This document shows positions 46,137 to 55,467 of a stretch of DNA of 64,000 nt, one piece after another. Source of the DNA: Fulvivirga maritima (GTDB lineage Bacteria; Bacteroidota; Bacteroidia; Cytophagales; Cyclobacteriaceae); the NCBI RefSeq assembly GCF_021389955.1, contig NZ_CP089980.1, positions 619,501 to 683,500 of the forward strand. The letters run 5' to 3'. The position numbers and the translations under genes were made by a program. Numbering within the stretch: position 1 is the stretch's first letter; every line of letters starts with the position of its first letter. The notes beneath the pieces are model-generated. The model did no database searches and had not been told where the DNA came from. It was given only the letters and a program-made list of their open reading frames with translations.

Positions 46137-46806
46137 AAGATAAAGGAGGAAAAATAATTTTTTGTCCGGGGTTTAAACAACTTAAATTGATAATATCATT
46201 ATACTCAGCCACTTGCAGATAGTACTTACTATCTCCATAAATTTTGTAGCAGAGCAAGGGCAGGTTATCTCCCGCCACTACAGTATGCACATGTGTAAGG
46301 TCAGGAGAGCTGGTATTATTTATTTTAGCCTGTGTTTCTGCATCAATAAATTGCTCAAATTCTGCTGACAATTTCGCTCTTACCGGAGTACCATCAGGTT
46401 TAAATAGCAGGTAGTCCACTTCTAAAGACTTCATGACACAAGGAAATACCAGTACAGAATCCCACCTCACTTTCAGGTAGTTTTTACGATGTATTTTTCC
46501 ATTGATTTCCAACCCCAGCTTTCTTAGCTTCTCTATACTTTCATGTACATCAGTACAGCCAGGGACTATTCCGGTAGCATCCAGATAAAAATCAAAGGTT
46601 AATACTTCAAGCTTTTCAGAATCATTGCCAGGAGCTACTTCTCCATTACTGAGCACATTCTTCTTTTCATATGTTTTTTGAGGAACAGAAATATCATATT
46701 TTTCAGGATTCATTTGAAGGCTAAAGTCACCCGCACTGCTGGTAAAATCAGGCTGTTCATAAGCCTCTATAACCATTTTTACCCGTTTCCCGCTATTCGC
46801 CGCCAT
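46114..46806 (-). CDS. LysM-domain eCIS baseplate protein (Pvc7-like)
   Basis: A 230-aa protein with a beta-rich N-terminal domain (FSLQMNPEKYDISVPQ and GEVAPGNDSEKLEVLTFDFYL regions) and a C-terminal LysM-type module: HTVVAGDNLPLLCYKIYGD to NPGQKIIFPPL. This is the Pvc7/Afp7 arrangement of contractile injection systems, where it links the tube initiator to the spike hub. It is 3 bp after the small DUF5908 gene and overlaps the spike gene. Confidence 0.9.
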   Translation of the reverse strand: MAANSGKRVKMVIEAYEQPDFTSSAGDFSLQMNPEKYDISVPQKTYEKKNVLSNGEVAPGNDSEKLEVLTFDFYLDATGIVPGCTDVHESIEKLRKLGLEINGKIHRKNYLKVRWDSVLVFPCVMKSLEVDYLLFKPDGTPVRAKLSAEFEQFIDAETQAKINNTSSPDLTHVHTVVAGDNLPLLCYKIYGDSKYYLQVAEYNDIINLSCLNPGQKIIFPPLSYGNISSK

Positions 46807-46809
46807 GCT

Positions 46810-46986
46810 TTACCGTCTTTCCTTTCTTATTAAATAGTCTTCCATCTTATCAAGGCACTCTTTTATAATATCTTCTTTGAGCAGCTCTATATCCAACGGT
46901 ACTGCTTTTGAGCGCGATGCGGGAGCCGAACCAGCACCTTCCTCAAACTTGGCCTGAATTACAAATTCATTTATTTTTAAAGGCAT
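46810..46986 (-). CDS. DUF5908-family small protein (Pvc6-like)
   Basis: A 58-aa gene between the second tube gene and the LysM gene, too short to be caught by most gene calls. It begins MPLKINEFVIQAKFEE and ends in YLIRKERR; this is the pattern of DUF5908 proteins found at this position in Bacteroidota eCIS loci. It fits the small Pvc6/Afp6-like slot. The start is at 46986 and the gap to the next gene is 3 bp, so it is in the operon. Role unknown; perhaps a small assembly factor. Confidence 0.8.
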   Translation of the reverse strand: MPLKINEFVIQAKFEEGAGSAPASRSKAVPLDIELLKEDIIKECLDKMEDYLIRKERR

Positions 46987-46992
46987 CTTCTA

Positions 46993-47493
46993 TCAATTGA
47001 TAATTTTAAAATCCTCAAACACCAGGGTGATTGTCTCTACAACTATAGCTGCATCTCCCGTGGCGGTGGAATTAAACCCGCCTATCTCCATTTTTTTAGG
47101 ATGTGCACCGCTAAACAGCCAGGTAAAAACCGGCTTACCGGTTTGGTTAAGAAGCTTAACATAGATGTTTTTTTTAACCATTGGGGAGGAATAGTCATTA
47201 CTAAAAAAGCTCATACACCATTTAGAAAGGTCAGTATTTGCCTTTAATAAGCCTCTTTTCAAAACCAGATCAGAATACTTAGCCCTACCGGGAAGTTCAT
47301 ATACCGCTCCGTTTTCTCCTCCTTCTTTTACGGTAATGCCATCAGTGATCTCCATGGTTATACCTGATACTTCACTGAATTTAGAGTCTACCTGATTGGT
47401 AATTCCTTCAAAACTTACAGAAAAATAAAACCCTACTAAAGGGTAATAGGGAGGCTTTCCCCACTGACCTACATTTGTTTTTTTCTTAGCCAA
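46993..47493 (-). CDS. Phage tail tube-like protein (Pvc1/5-like)
   Basis: A 166-aa inner-tube protein of the T4 gp19 family, with VGFYFSVSFEGITNQVDSKFSEVSGI and the central YELPGRAKYSDLVLKRGL type segment. The tube is the rigid rod driven into the target on contraction. It is the second of two adjacent tube genes. The two are similar in length and layout but not identical, so one is probably the main tube and the other the tube initiator or end ring. Confidence 0.9.
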   Translation of the reverse strand: MAKKKTNVGQWGKPPYYPLVGFYFSVSFEGITNQVDSKFSEVSGITMEITDGITVKEGGENGAVYELPGRAKYSDLVLKRGLLKANTDLSKWCMSFFSNDYSSPMVKKNIYVKLLNQTGKPVFTWLFSGAHPKKMEIGGFNSTATGDAAIVVETITLVFEDFKIIN

Positions 47494-47568
47494 GGTTATA
47501 GCTCTTTAATAAAAAAAATTGTGTTCATCAGACTATCCAATGAACACATGTTGTTCGGTTATTTGTGC

Positions 47569-48021
47569 TTAAGGAGTACTAATGGTTAATCCTTCATGAG
47601 CTAAAACAAGCGTTTCAATAGCGGCATCGCTGCTGGTAGAGTTAAGGTCTGTTCCTTGCACCTGCTTAGGAAAAGCATTGGCCAGCGTCCATACAATTTC
47701 AGAATCGCCAGACTCATTGAGCAACATAATAGTAACCGTTTTTCTTTCAATGGTATTGAGTTTTATCTCATTGAACCATTCAAAAAACTGAACGTCAGTA
47801 GTGAAGATCCCTTTCTTCAAGGTTACATCGCTAGATTTCTTTAAACCAGGCATTTTTATGGTCGAAAAATCGGGGCTATCACCATGCCTGTACTCATATA
47901 CATCTGTTTCTATATCCAGGCCAGATACTTCCTGAAAAGAGGCTGCAATACCGCCATCTACCTCTACTTTGAAGTAAAACTTAGGTAATGGCCATACGTT
48001 ATCTTGACTTTCTCCTGCCAT
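47569..48021 (-). CDS. Phage tail tube-like protein, first copy (Pvc1-like)
   Basis: A 150-aa gp19-family tube protein. Key segments are FKVEVDGGIAASFQEVSGLD and KMPGLKKSSDVTLKKGIF, typical of the tube fold. It comes 50 bp after the sheath gene, the usual sheath-tube order. The first tube gene usually makes the main tube in eCIS. Confidence 0.9.
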   Translation of the reverse strand: MAGESQDNVWPLPKFYFKVEVDGGIAASFQEVSGLDIETDVYEYRHGDSPDFSTIKMPGLKKSSDVTLKKGIFTTDVQFFEWFNEIKLNTIERKTVTIMLLNESGDSEIVWTLANAFPKQVQGTDLNSTSSDAAIETLVLAHEGLTISTP

Positions 48022-48071
48022 TGTATTTTAGGTTTAATATGTTAATGTTTTAAATTTCTAATTAATAAAGG

Positions 48072-49565
48072 TTATGATTTTTGCATTTGCTGTTGGAAGG
48101 TGATGACAATAAACTCAGCAGGTCTTGTTACAGCCAGTTTCACTGTTATTCTCATAATTCCATCGAGCACATCAGTAGGAGTCATGGTTACCCCAAGGCC
48201 AACATCTACACTAAAAGCATCTTCTGGAGTAGAGCCGGCCAATGCACCTCTTTTCCACTGATCAGTAAGGAAATTGGTCATCATGCCTTTCACCGTTACC
48301 CAGGTATTCACCACGTTGGGTTTAAAAACATAAGCCTCTGAAGCCGCCTTGAGCGATTGTTCTATCATGATTACTGTTCTTCTCACTGACAGGTATCTCC
48401 AATCCTGACTGTTACCGTCAAGCGTTCTTGCGCCCCAAACCAGCACCCCTTTACCAGGGAAACTTCTGATAGCGTTTATGGCTTTTCCGTTTAGAGGAAG
48501 GTTTAAATCTTCTTGAATAGTATGGGTAATATTTACGGTTGGTTTTATTACAGAACCAATAGAAACATTAGCGGGAGATTGGAATACGCCTACTGAACTA
48601 TCTACCATAGAAAGTACACCAGCCATACCTACACTTGGAGGCAAAATATTGGTTTGAGACCTTACTTCAGCCATAATAGCTTTATATAGCGGACTTACTG
48701 CGCTCAGCGTTTGGTGCAGAGAGGTTACGTCAGCATCATCACTAGAAAGTTGTTCTATTTCTGCTTTTATTAATTCAGCTCTCTTTTCTTTTATGGCTTC
48801 GTTAGCCACCATATCGTCCACTTCCTTATTTAACACTGCGGCCAGGCCATCAGCATTACTAATATTGGTATAGTTAATTTCATCAGCAGAAACTATGGTA
48901 GTACTTAACCAGGGATAGTAGGCCGCCCCCCATTGCAGGAAGTTAATACCAATACCTTCACGAAACTTGGTGATTACATCATCATCAGCCATGGTTCGCT
49001 CCTTATGTCCTCCATAAATATCTAGCAGAGCTACACGACTTTTCATTTCAAAGCCACAGTGCTGCAACATATCTTGCTGTAAAGAATAGCAGTCTGCCTC
49101 CTCTAGCAGCACGGCATCAGGTATTACCAACATGGTAGGCTCCGGCTCTTTAAGCAAAGTACGTATGCCACCTTCATTATCCACATCATTTAGCTCTGAT
49201 GCTTTAACACCTGAAGAATAATCTCCTACCGACACGATATAGCAGGTAGAACCACCATTGGCAAAAAAGAGCCTTAGACAATTGTAAAGATTATATTTTG
49301 TGTCAGGATTAACCGTAAGATTAAACTGAGCCTCATCATCCTCCGCCACTTCATACGTGATTTTAGGACCTCTACCAAAAAACTGATGGTACTCCCCTAA
49401 TGAAGTGATGCGTGTAGGCACATTTTTTATAGACTTATTGTCTCTCACTGCCTTTTCTGTATAACCTACAAAAGCAGGAACTGCCGTAGCCACTGCTACT
49501 GCCGAACTAGGGAAGGCACTTTTCTCCTCAATATACACTCCCGGGGTAGCCAATACTTGAGTCAT
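48072..49565 (-). CDS. Contractile sheath protein (Pvc2-4-like)
   Basis: A 497-aa tail sheath protein with the classic N-terminal LATPGVYIEEKSAFPSSAVA and FVGYTEKA motifs, a variable central insertion and the conserved C-terminal half (GKGVLVWGARTLDGNSQDWRYL and WKRGALAGSTPEDAFSV). It would contract on firing. There is only one sheath gene here, while PVC and Afp loci carry three, so the whole sheath would be one subunit type. Confidence 0.96.
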   Translation of the reverse strand: MTQVLATPGVYIEEKSAFPSSAVAVATAVPAFVGYTEKAVRDNKSIKNVPTRITSLGEYHQFFGRGPKITYEVAEDDEAQFNLTVNPDTKYNLYNCLRLFFANGGSTCYIVSVGDYSSGVKASELNDVDNEGGIRTLLKEPEPTMLVIPDAVLLEEADCYSLQQDMLQHCGFEMKSRVALLDIYGGHKERTMADDDVITKFREGIGINFLQWGAAYYPWLSTTIVSADEINYTNISNADGLAAVLNKEVDDMVANEAIKEKRAELIKAEIEQLSSDDADVTSLHQTLSAVSPLYKAIMAEVRSQTNILPPSVGMAGVLSMVDSSVGVFQSPANVSIGSVIKPTVNITHTIQEDLNLPLNGKAINAIRSFPGKGVLVWGARTLDGNSQDWRYLSVRRTVIMIEQSLKAASEAYVFKPNVVNTWVTVKGMMTNFLTDQWKRGALAGSTPEDAFSVDVGLGVTMTPTDVLDGIMRITVKLAVTRPAEFIVITFQQQMQKS

Positions 49566-49583
49566 AATTTCCTAATAGTTTTA

Positions 49584-50606
49584 TTAAAAATATATATACA
49601 TTTCTGAGTATGCTCTTATCTCTCCCTGCTCAGCCTGCATCCTTACCTTGTTCACATCAGGAGTGGGTAAATTCATCCGTTTCTTTACATTTCTGCCTGC
49701 TTCTATCTTTACCATCTCCAGCTCCATGTGCCTTTCATACCGCTCTTGCAATTGAATAGGAGCTGTAGTTTCAATATAATAAGCCTTTTCTCCTGTGACC
49801 ATGATCTTATCCTGCACATCGTTAAGTGGTACTTCATTTTTGCCTGAGTACACTTTGAATTCAGCATATTTTCCATCATCACGATGAATAAGGTTGTATT
49901 TCCAGGTAGTAGCCCTGGAAGCTATATTTATTGTATAGTCTGTTCCTTTTATAGTATCAAAATGGTGCTTACCTCCACTGCCTGGTTCAATGACTATATT
50001 AAGCACTGCCATGCACTGCTTAAGGCCTGAAGGCTTATAGTAAAATGAGTAATTCTGATCCTGAGTAGATATTTTCAGATATCCGCTTTCTTTTAAAAAC
50101 AAATTGAATTCAGCCTGATCTATTGAAGCCCAACCCCTTTGATGAAAGACTTCACCGTAAAGATTTTTAATGCTAATGTCTGAATCGGATCCAACAGCAT
50201 TTAAATGATTTTTAATATCTAATACTGAGGACACAAGAACCACCTGTTCTCCACCAGCCAAATAATCGCCTTTATGCAGTTGCTGCTCTTCAGCACCTAA
50301 ATTAGTTAACCAGTAAGGCTCATTAAGAGCAGTAGAAATGTCTGAGTAATTATAAAAAGAGGTGTCTTTAGCTATAAGAAAGAAACAAAACCGAAGAGGC
50401 GACTTGATATTTTTTAACAAAGAAGAGCCGTTTTCAGATTCTCTGTATAATAAAGAAAATCCTGAATCAAAATCGCGAAGTACAATTCCATAGCTTTTTA
50501 GTAAACTCTTTGTATTCCCATCTAAAACCTGCCTTACTCCCCTGAATTTGCCTGAACTATAGTACTCGTGAAAATAATTTACCGAAAAAAGCTTTTCGTA
50601 TTTCAA
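49584..50606 (-). CDS. Conserved eCIS protein of unknown function
   Basis: A 340-aa protein in the position between the cap gene and the sheath gene. It has no signal peptide or TM segment and no catalytic motif I recognise. It is beta-rich with several Trp/Tyr-containing strands, such as FYNYSDISTALNEPYWL. A structural role in the particle (for example terminal cap or plug) is plausible from position; nothing more can be said. A 165-bp AT-rich gap upstream may carry its own promoter. Confidence 0.65.
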   Translation of the reverse strand: MKYEKLFSVNYFHEYYSSGKFRGVRQVLDGNTKSLLKSYGIVLRDFDSGFSLLYRESENGSSLLKNIKSPLRFCFFLIAKDTSFYNYSDISTALNEPYWLTNLGAEEQQLHKGDYLAGGEQVVLVSSVLDIKNHLNAVGSDSDISIKNLYGEVFHQRGWASIDQAEFNLFLKESGYLKISTQDQNYSFYYKPSGLKQCMAVLNIVIEPGSGGKHHFDTIKGTDYTINIASRATTWKYNLIHRDDGKYAEFKVYSGKNEVPLNDVQDKIMVTGEKAYYIETTAPIQLQERYERHMELEMVKIEAGRNVKKRMNLPTPDVNKVRMQAEQGEIRAYSEMYIYF

Positions 50607-50771
50607 AGGTTTAGATCATTAAAAAATTAATCACGTAGCTAAAAGAAGCATTTAGTTTAATATAGTAAATGTATGAAAAAAAAGCGTTTAAAATAATTAT
50701 TAAAACATTTTCATAAACTAAATATAAATTATTTTAACTATTTCACTTTAACAAACTGAAAATCATAACAC

Positions 50772-51338
50772 TTATGATTCCAGGTCAAAACCTTTAATAG
50801 CAGGGATCTCATCAATGATATTATCCTGACTAAAGGTGAGCATCTTCATTTTGTAGACTACCGTGGGCGTATACTTGGCTCCAGTCATAGAAAAAAGGTT
50901 CATTTGCTCCTGGGGTGCCAGAGATAGCATGTCAAAATGGATTTTTTCTACATTCTGGCTAAGACCTGGAGTATTTTGTGCTGTAAACAATGGTTTCGAC
51001 TGAAAGAAGTAGATAACCCCAGAAATATATTTCAGAGACTCCACATAATTTCTTGGCTGGAAATAGGCCGAAATCATAATGGTAAGGTTCACGCTGATGG
51101 ACGGGGTGAAATCCACAAAAGCACTCCCCATTAACCGCTGATTGGCTTTGGCCTTTAGTGTACCCTCTTCTGATATATTAATTAAAGTAAGCACCATTTT
51201 ATTATGGCCTTCTATGGCTATGGCTCCGCTCTGATCAATGATATTAGATAAGATCACCTTATCTTCCACTGAATTAAATCGTGTTTTAAGATATTCATTA
51301 AGTTCTCCGGCTATTACGGGAAGTATGTTATGTATCAT
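50772..51338 (-). CDS. DUF4255 terminal cap protein (Pvc16-like)
   Basis: A 188-aa protein of the DUF4255 family, with NILPVIAGELNEYLKTRF at the N-terminus and the LMGSAFVDFTPSISVNLTIM middle segment. In Afp/PVC/AlgoCIS the member of this family caps the tube end and ends tail growth. It lies 13 bp after the 79-aa membrane-protein gene. There is no other cap candidate in this locus. Confidence 0.9.
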   Translation of the reverse strand: MIHNILPVIAGELNEYLKTRFNSVEDKVILSNIIDQSGAIAIEGHNKMVLTLINISEEGTLKAKANQRLMGSAFVDFTPSISVNLTIMISAYFQPRNYVESLKYISGVIYFFQSKPLFTAQNTPGLSQNVEKIHFDMLSLAPQEQMNLFSMTGAKYTPTVVYKMKMLTFSQDNIIDEIPAIKGFDLES

Positions 51339-51351
51339 GAATTGCTTATTC

Positions 51352-51591
51352 TTATTGAGATATTAAAACCCTTTTTACCGCCCATACGGTAAGCCGAATG
51401 AGGTAAACGCCTATAAACCCAAGCACTCCACCAATTATTAAAAGATCCATTTCCAACACCTTTTCGTCTGGCGTTAGTACTGCTCCTGAAGGCTGCACAT
51501 GCATCAGATATAAAAACAAGAACCCCACTGGCAAAGCAGTGATCAAGGCTATGAAGAAATATAAAAACTCTCGCGCTATAGTACTTTTCAT
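51352..51591 (-). CDS. Small two-TM membrane protein in the eCIS operon
   Basis: A 79-aa protein with two hydrophobic helices (about residues 9-29 and 48-72). It begins 5 bp after the GH18 gene ends and ends 13 bp before the cap gene, so it is part of the operon. No family recognised. A role beside the GH18 and DUF4407 membrane proteins is inferred. Confidence 0.65.
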   Translation of the reverse strand: MKSTIAREFLYFFIALITALPVGFLFLYLMHVQPSGAVLTPDEKVLEMDLLIIGGVLGFIGVYLIRLTVWAVKRVLISQ

Positions 51592-51596
51592 ATATT

Positions 51597-53348
51597 CTAA
51601 GGCAATTTATTTCTATAAGAGATGTACCTGTTTGTGACCAAATAAACAATGACTGCCCCTATCACTAATCCGATCAGTAAAGGAAAAAGATAGGCGCCCA
51701 ACCCGCCTTCCGGGTGAACCAGCAGAGACACAGACACAATGCTCAACACTATGATTACCCCTGCGAACAAGGCTCTATAAGTGAAGTTTTGGAAAAATAT
51801 TTCACGTACCCTCCAATCGAATAGTGATATAAAAAGGCCTAATACAAAGAAATAAACGATAATAATCAGGCCAACACCTATAGCTCTTTTGTGCTCTACC
51901 AGGGATTCTACCATTCCGTAAAGTCTCCCATTATCCACATCTATGGGTTCTATGCGTTGCAATGGCTTCATGCCAAAGCTCTTGGCTATGGCATTAGTAA
52001 TGCCCGGCTGATTGCCATCATACCCTAATGACCAGATAGCGGCACCTTTCATACCATGATCAAGTGCCCATTTAAATTTCATTTCTAAGCCTTCAGAACT
52101 CTCATACCAAACCAACTTAGTTTGCTTGCCCTGATCTACTATAAAAAATGAACTACCACTCACTGGGTCATAAGAAGTTTCGTAATCTTGACCATAACGG
52201 GCCATGACATCGCTATAAGTGATATAGCCGTCAAAATTAGCTTTAGCATCCCAACTGTTTCCTTTCAATGTCCATTCGGTACCGTAAGCAGGCAAGCCCA
52301 AAATCGCCTTTGCTGGCTTAAGTCCATTTCTTATACAATAATCAAACGTGTTTACAATACAAGGACAGTTACTATTGATGGTAAGCAAAGGTGACACCGG
52401 CCCCGGTTTACCTCCACAATCTACCCGACTATAATCGTAGCCCTGCACCACATAGAGGTCTACCACATCATTCAAAGCAAAAAAGTCAATGCCTCCATGA
52501 TTATTGTAGGCTGGCACCTGAACTGTGACCATACGTGCATCTCCCAGCTTGCTTTTCACCTGCTTCACAAACCTTGTAAATGCTTCTTTGTTGTTTTCAG
52601 TAAGACCTTCAAAATCAATATCTACACCGGCTCCGCCACGCATATTCAATAGCATGTCCACCGAGTCTATCATGCGCCCCCACAGCATCTCATCTTGTAA
52701 AAAGGCATTAGTCTCAGCGGCCCCATAATTAGTGATGCTCAACAGCACTTTTACATCATGCGCTTTAGCTGAATCTATCATAGCTGTGGTTTTCCAGTCA
52801 TTGATGGCATCAGCATCATTATACAGACCGGAATTAGGATCTATATCATAAGAATAATAGGAAATGATGGAAAGCAGGTTATAATTATAGTTCTTGAAAT
52901 CATCTTTCATCCAGTAAGGATGCCACCCGAATACAATATCGCCTTTGTTAAGCGCATTGATTTTATCTAACCTATTATAGAAACGATTGTCTGTAGAATC
53001 CCAAACTATTTTATTGAGGTTCTTGGTATTCTTAAACTTCACCTGATGATACTTGCCATGCAGTGAGCGAAAGAGATAGGCATAATCATTTACCACTCCC
53101 CGCTGAGGAATGTATCGTTCCTTTTCCCACGCAATAGTATCAGCCACATTTTCTTCAGGAGTAACCGTTTTCTTTTCTGAGCTAAAAAACCGCTCCATGC
53201 GCCTCATATCACTTTTGGCAGTGTTAGTCTCTCGCTCCGTTTGCCGAAGCTTTTTCCGTGCCCCTTGCAATAAACCCTGCTGAGCATGAAGTGCTACTGA
53301 ACTCAAGTTTAATATGACAAGAAAGATTAAAGCTCTACTCATAATCAT
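51597..53348 (-). CDS. Membrane-anchored GH18 glycoside hydrolase
   Basis: A 583-aa protein with a signal peptide (residues 1-22), a short helical linker, a GH18 chitinase-fold domain (about 135-455) and three C-terminal TM helices. The catalytic motif VDIDFE at about 242-247 carries the two Asp and the Glu of the DxDxE motif, so it should be active. GH18 enzymes cleave beta-1,4 GlcNAc-type bonds; in SleL-like members the substrate is peptidoglycan. This gene, embedded between DUF4407 and the cap gene, could let the particle cross or anchor in the cell wall. That role is inferred. Confidence 0.82.
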   Translation of the reverse strand: MIMSRALIFLVILNLSSVALHAQQGLLQGARKKLRQTERETNTAKSDMRRMERFFSSEKKTVTPEENVADTIAWEKERYIPQRGVVNDYAYLFRSLHGKYHQVKFKNTKNLNKIVWDSTDNRFYNRLDKINALNKGDIVFGWHPYWMKDDFKNYNYNLLSIISYYSYDIDPNSGLYNDADAINDWKTTAMIDSAKAHDVKVLLSITNYGAAETNAFLQDEMLWGRMIDSVDMLLNMRGGAGVDIDFEGLTENNKEAFTRFVKQVKSKLGDARMVTVQVPAYNNHGGIDFFALNDVVDLYVVQGYDYSRVDCGGKPGPVSPLLTINSNCPCIVNTFDYCIRNGLKPAKAILGLPAYGTEWTLKGNSWDAKANFDGYITYSDVMARYGQDYETSYDPVSGSSFFIVDQGKQTKLVWYESSEGLEMKFKWALDHGMKGAAIWSLGYDGNQPGITNAIAKSFGMKPLQRIEPIDVDNGRLYGMVESLVEHKRAIGVGLIIIVYFFVLGLFISLFDWRVREIFFQNFTYRALFAGVIIVLSIVSVSLLVHPEGGLGAYLFPLLIGLVIGAVIVYLVTNRYISYRNKLP

Positions 53349-54277
53349 TATTTCTTTTTAGGCACTTTTTTCTCTCCACTTTTAACAAAATCAAAGGCCA
53401 TTACTTTAAAATAGACATACTCTCCCACTACTTCGTCATCATTAATTACAGCCAAAGTATAGTGCCCCGGGTGCTTATTAACTGTACCATAAGCTGTAGT
53501 ATGATATGAACTATTTACTCCAGGCCCTTTCAATGACAATTCAATTTTTTTGCTCTCAGACTCTGGAAATTCATTCCTATTCTTCATAAAAAAGGCCACT
53601 AAGGGATCTCCCACGGGTTGCTGCGTTTTTATATCTACCTGGTTATTTGCCTCAGCACCATATTCTCTTCCAAACCCAATTAAAAAGGCCCAGTATAGCG
53701 GCGCCTTGTCTTTCGCTGGAGCAATATCAAACTCCACCGTTTTCCTATAATCTTCCTTGATATTTCTTCTGGCTCCAAGGTAGTAAGTATCATCAAGGAC
53801 TAACCGAGGAACGGTGTCATATACGGCCACTGTAACAGAATCTACAATAATAGGTACCTTGATTTTTGTTGTTTCCGTCCACCCTTTGGCCTGTTTCAAA
53901 GTGATAGTAACATAATTATTCTTCAGACTCCTATTGAGTATTTCCAGCGTATAAGTGCCTGCACCGGCATCAGTGGGTAGTGGCATATTTTCTACCTGAT
54001 CGTCTATCATGAACTGCTTCTCTGTATTATCAGGAAAAACTATGCGATATTTCATTTTAACATCTTTTTCCTTTTTCAAAGTGTACAATAAGCTATCTCC
54101 TGCATTTACCTGAAATGGAAATTTCTTCTTTGTCATTACCCACACTTTCATCCTGGTATGTAAAAGAGTAACCGTATCTATACCGCTATAAGTACTGTCT
54201 TCTAATGTAAATTGCTGCGCCACAGAAATTCCACAGCACAAAAAACATAGTATTGAGAAGAAAAAAGCTGCCCTCAT
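53348..54277 (-). CDS. Exported protein of unknown function in the eCIS operon
   Basis: A 309-aa protein with a signal peptide (residues 1-20) and otherwise beta-rich sequence without recognisable motifs; the C-terminus is basic (GEKKVPKKK). It shares one base with the GH18 gene start and overlaps the DUF4407 gene by 4 bp (ATGA), the tightest coupling in this module, so its product is likely made in step with both. A periplasmic partner of the membrane protein is the simplest guess. Confidence 0.68.
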   Translation of the reverse strand: MRAAFFFSILCFLCCGISVAQQFTLEDSTYSGIDTVTLLHTRMKVWVMTKKKFPFQVNAGDSLLYTLKKEKDVKMKYRIVFPDNTEKQFMIDDQVENMPLPTDAGAGTYTLEILNRSLKNNYVTITLKQAKGWTETTKIKVPIIVDSVTVAVYDTVPRLVLDDTYYLGARRNIKEDYRKTVEFDIAPAKDKAPLYWAFLIGFGREYGAEANNQVDIKTQQPVGDPLVAFFMKNRNEFPESESKKIELSLKGPGVNSSYHTTAYGTVNKHPGHYTLAVINDDEVVGEYVYFKVMAFDFVKSGEKKVPKKK

Positions 54278-55467
54278 ATTATTTTATCAGTGTTCTGATA
54301 TTGATCTGTTTTACGCTTCATATCTTCCCTGAGCTTTTTCTTTTCCTGCTCTACCCAAATAGAAAGCTGCTCACGCACCAATTCTTCCTGAGCTTCTTCT
54401 ATCAGTTGTAATGTTCTTTTATTATTAATGATCTGCTGCTCCACTTTTTCTTGCTCTACATTAGCCAAGACAGTCAGCTGATTATTGAGCTTCTGGTTAC
54501 GCAGATTAATCGATGATATTTCATCTATCTCATAATCATACTCTATAGTTTTAAGCAAATGATCATAAGGCCCATAAGGGGAAAGTAACTTGGTAAGTAT
54601 AGGCGCCACTTCTATGCAAATGAGTAGCATAACAATGGCTAATGACGGACCTGAAGGCAGATTTCCTAAGGCATTTAACCTGGCCAGTAAACCAGAAGCG
54701 AAAGAGGCCTGTAACTCATGCTTATACTCCTTTTCTTCTGCATGAAGATCATCTATTATTGCTTGTATGGTCTGTATTTCTTCATCATTTTCAGCTTTAG
54801 CCAGCTTATATTCTTCATCAGCCTTCAGGTATTTCTGCTCCTTTCTCAAGCATTCAGAACCTATACCTTTTTCGCCGGTACCACAGCTGCCTTCGCACTC
54901 ACATTTATACTCTTCATAGTACTTTTCCCGAATTTCAAACTTAGCATTAGTGGCGGCTTTTAGCTTTTCTATAGAGGCTCTGCGCTTGTCTATTTTCTGC
55001 TCATAGAGCTGATCTATGTCTTCAAGCTTTTTCACCCCTGTGTAGTGTAGCTGCTCATTGATTTCCTGCTCAAAAATCTTTAACTCCAACGGCTTAGAGA
55101 TAATGAGAGACAGAAAAACCGCCAATAATAAGCGTGGTATCACCTGTTTCCACTGATCCGACTTCTTATCATTTTTCTTAATGGTAGAAACAATAAACCT
55201 ATCTAAATTAAAAATAAGCCCACCCCAAAACAGCCCCAATAGAGCCCCGATAGTTACACTATTAAAAACGGTATAAATAGCATATCCACCTGATAAAGCG
55301 GCCAATAAACCGGTAAAAAAGACGGTAGCTCCTACGCCGGCATATTTATTCCTTTCTGAAGAAGGGCACTTTTTTAGAAGATCCTGATTAGCAGCTGAGC
55401 AAAACAGGAAAAACCTCATAAAAGGCTTCAGCTTTACTTCCTCTACCTCCATATTATTCCTGCTCAT
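54274..55467 (-). CDS. DUF4407-family multi-pass membrane protein
   Basis: A 397-aa membrane protein of the DUF4407 family. The N-terminal half has at least three TM segments (YAGVGATVFFTGLLAALSGG, ALLGLFWGGLIF, RLLLAVFLSLIISK). A long coiled middle part (about 150-260) contains a Cys-rich CECEGSCGTG loop. A further TM lies near IVMLLICIEVAPILTKLL, and the C-terminus is a long, charged helix. The family function is not known. Here it overlaps its upstream and downstream genes by 14 and 4 bp inside an eCIS operon, which makes a membrane anchor for the particle possible. Confidence 0.78.
   Translation of the reverse strand: MSRNNMEVEEVKLKPFMRFFLFCSAANQDLLKKCPSSERNKYAGVGATVFFTGLLAALSGGYAIYTVFNSVTIGALLGLFWGGLIFNLDRFIVSTIKKNDKKSDQWKQVIPRLLLAVFLSLIISKPLELKIFEQEINEQLHYTGVKKLEDIDQLYEQKIDKRRASIEKLKAATNAKFEIREKYYEEYKCECEGSCGTGEKGIGSECLRKEQKYLKADEEYKLAKAENDEEIQTIQAIIDDLHAEEKEYKHELQASFASGLLARLNALGNLPSGPSLAIVMLLICIEVAPILTKLLSPYGPYDHLLKTIEYDYEIDEISSINLRNQKLNNQLTVLANVEQEKVEQQIINNKRTLQLIEEAQEELVREQLSIWVEQEKKKLREDMKRKTDQYQNTDKII

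Noticed and set aside
50607-50771. Sheath-operon promoter
   Set aside because: A TATATTTA-like box and a TTTG upstream are present on the minus strand, but they are about 25 bp apart, outside the usual Bacteroidota spacing, so I do not call it.
51335-51649. 104-aa minus-strand open frame overlapping the 79-aa membrane protein
   Set aside because: It overlaps the 79-aa gene in another frame; the 79-aa frame has two clear membrane helices and fits the gene spacing, the 104-aa one does not.
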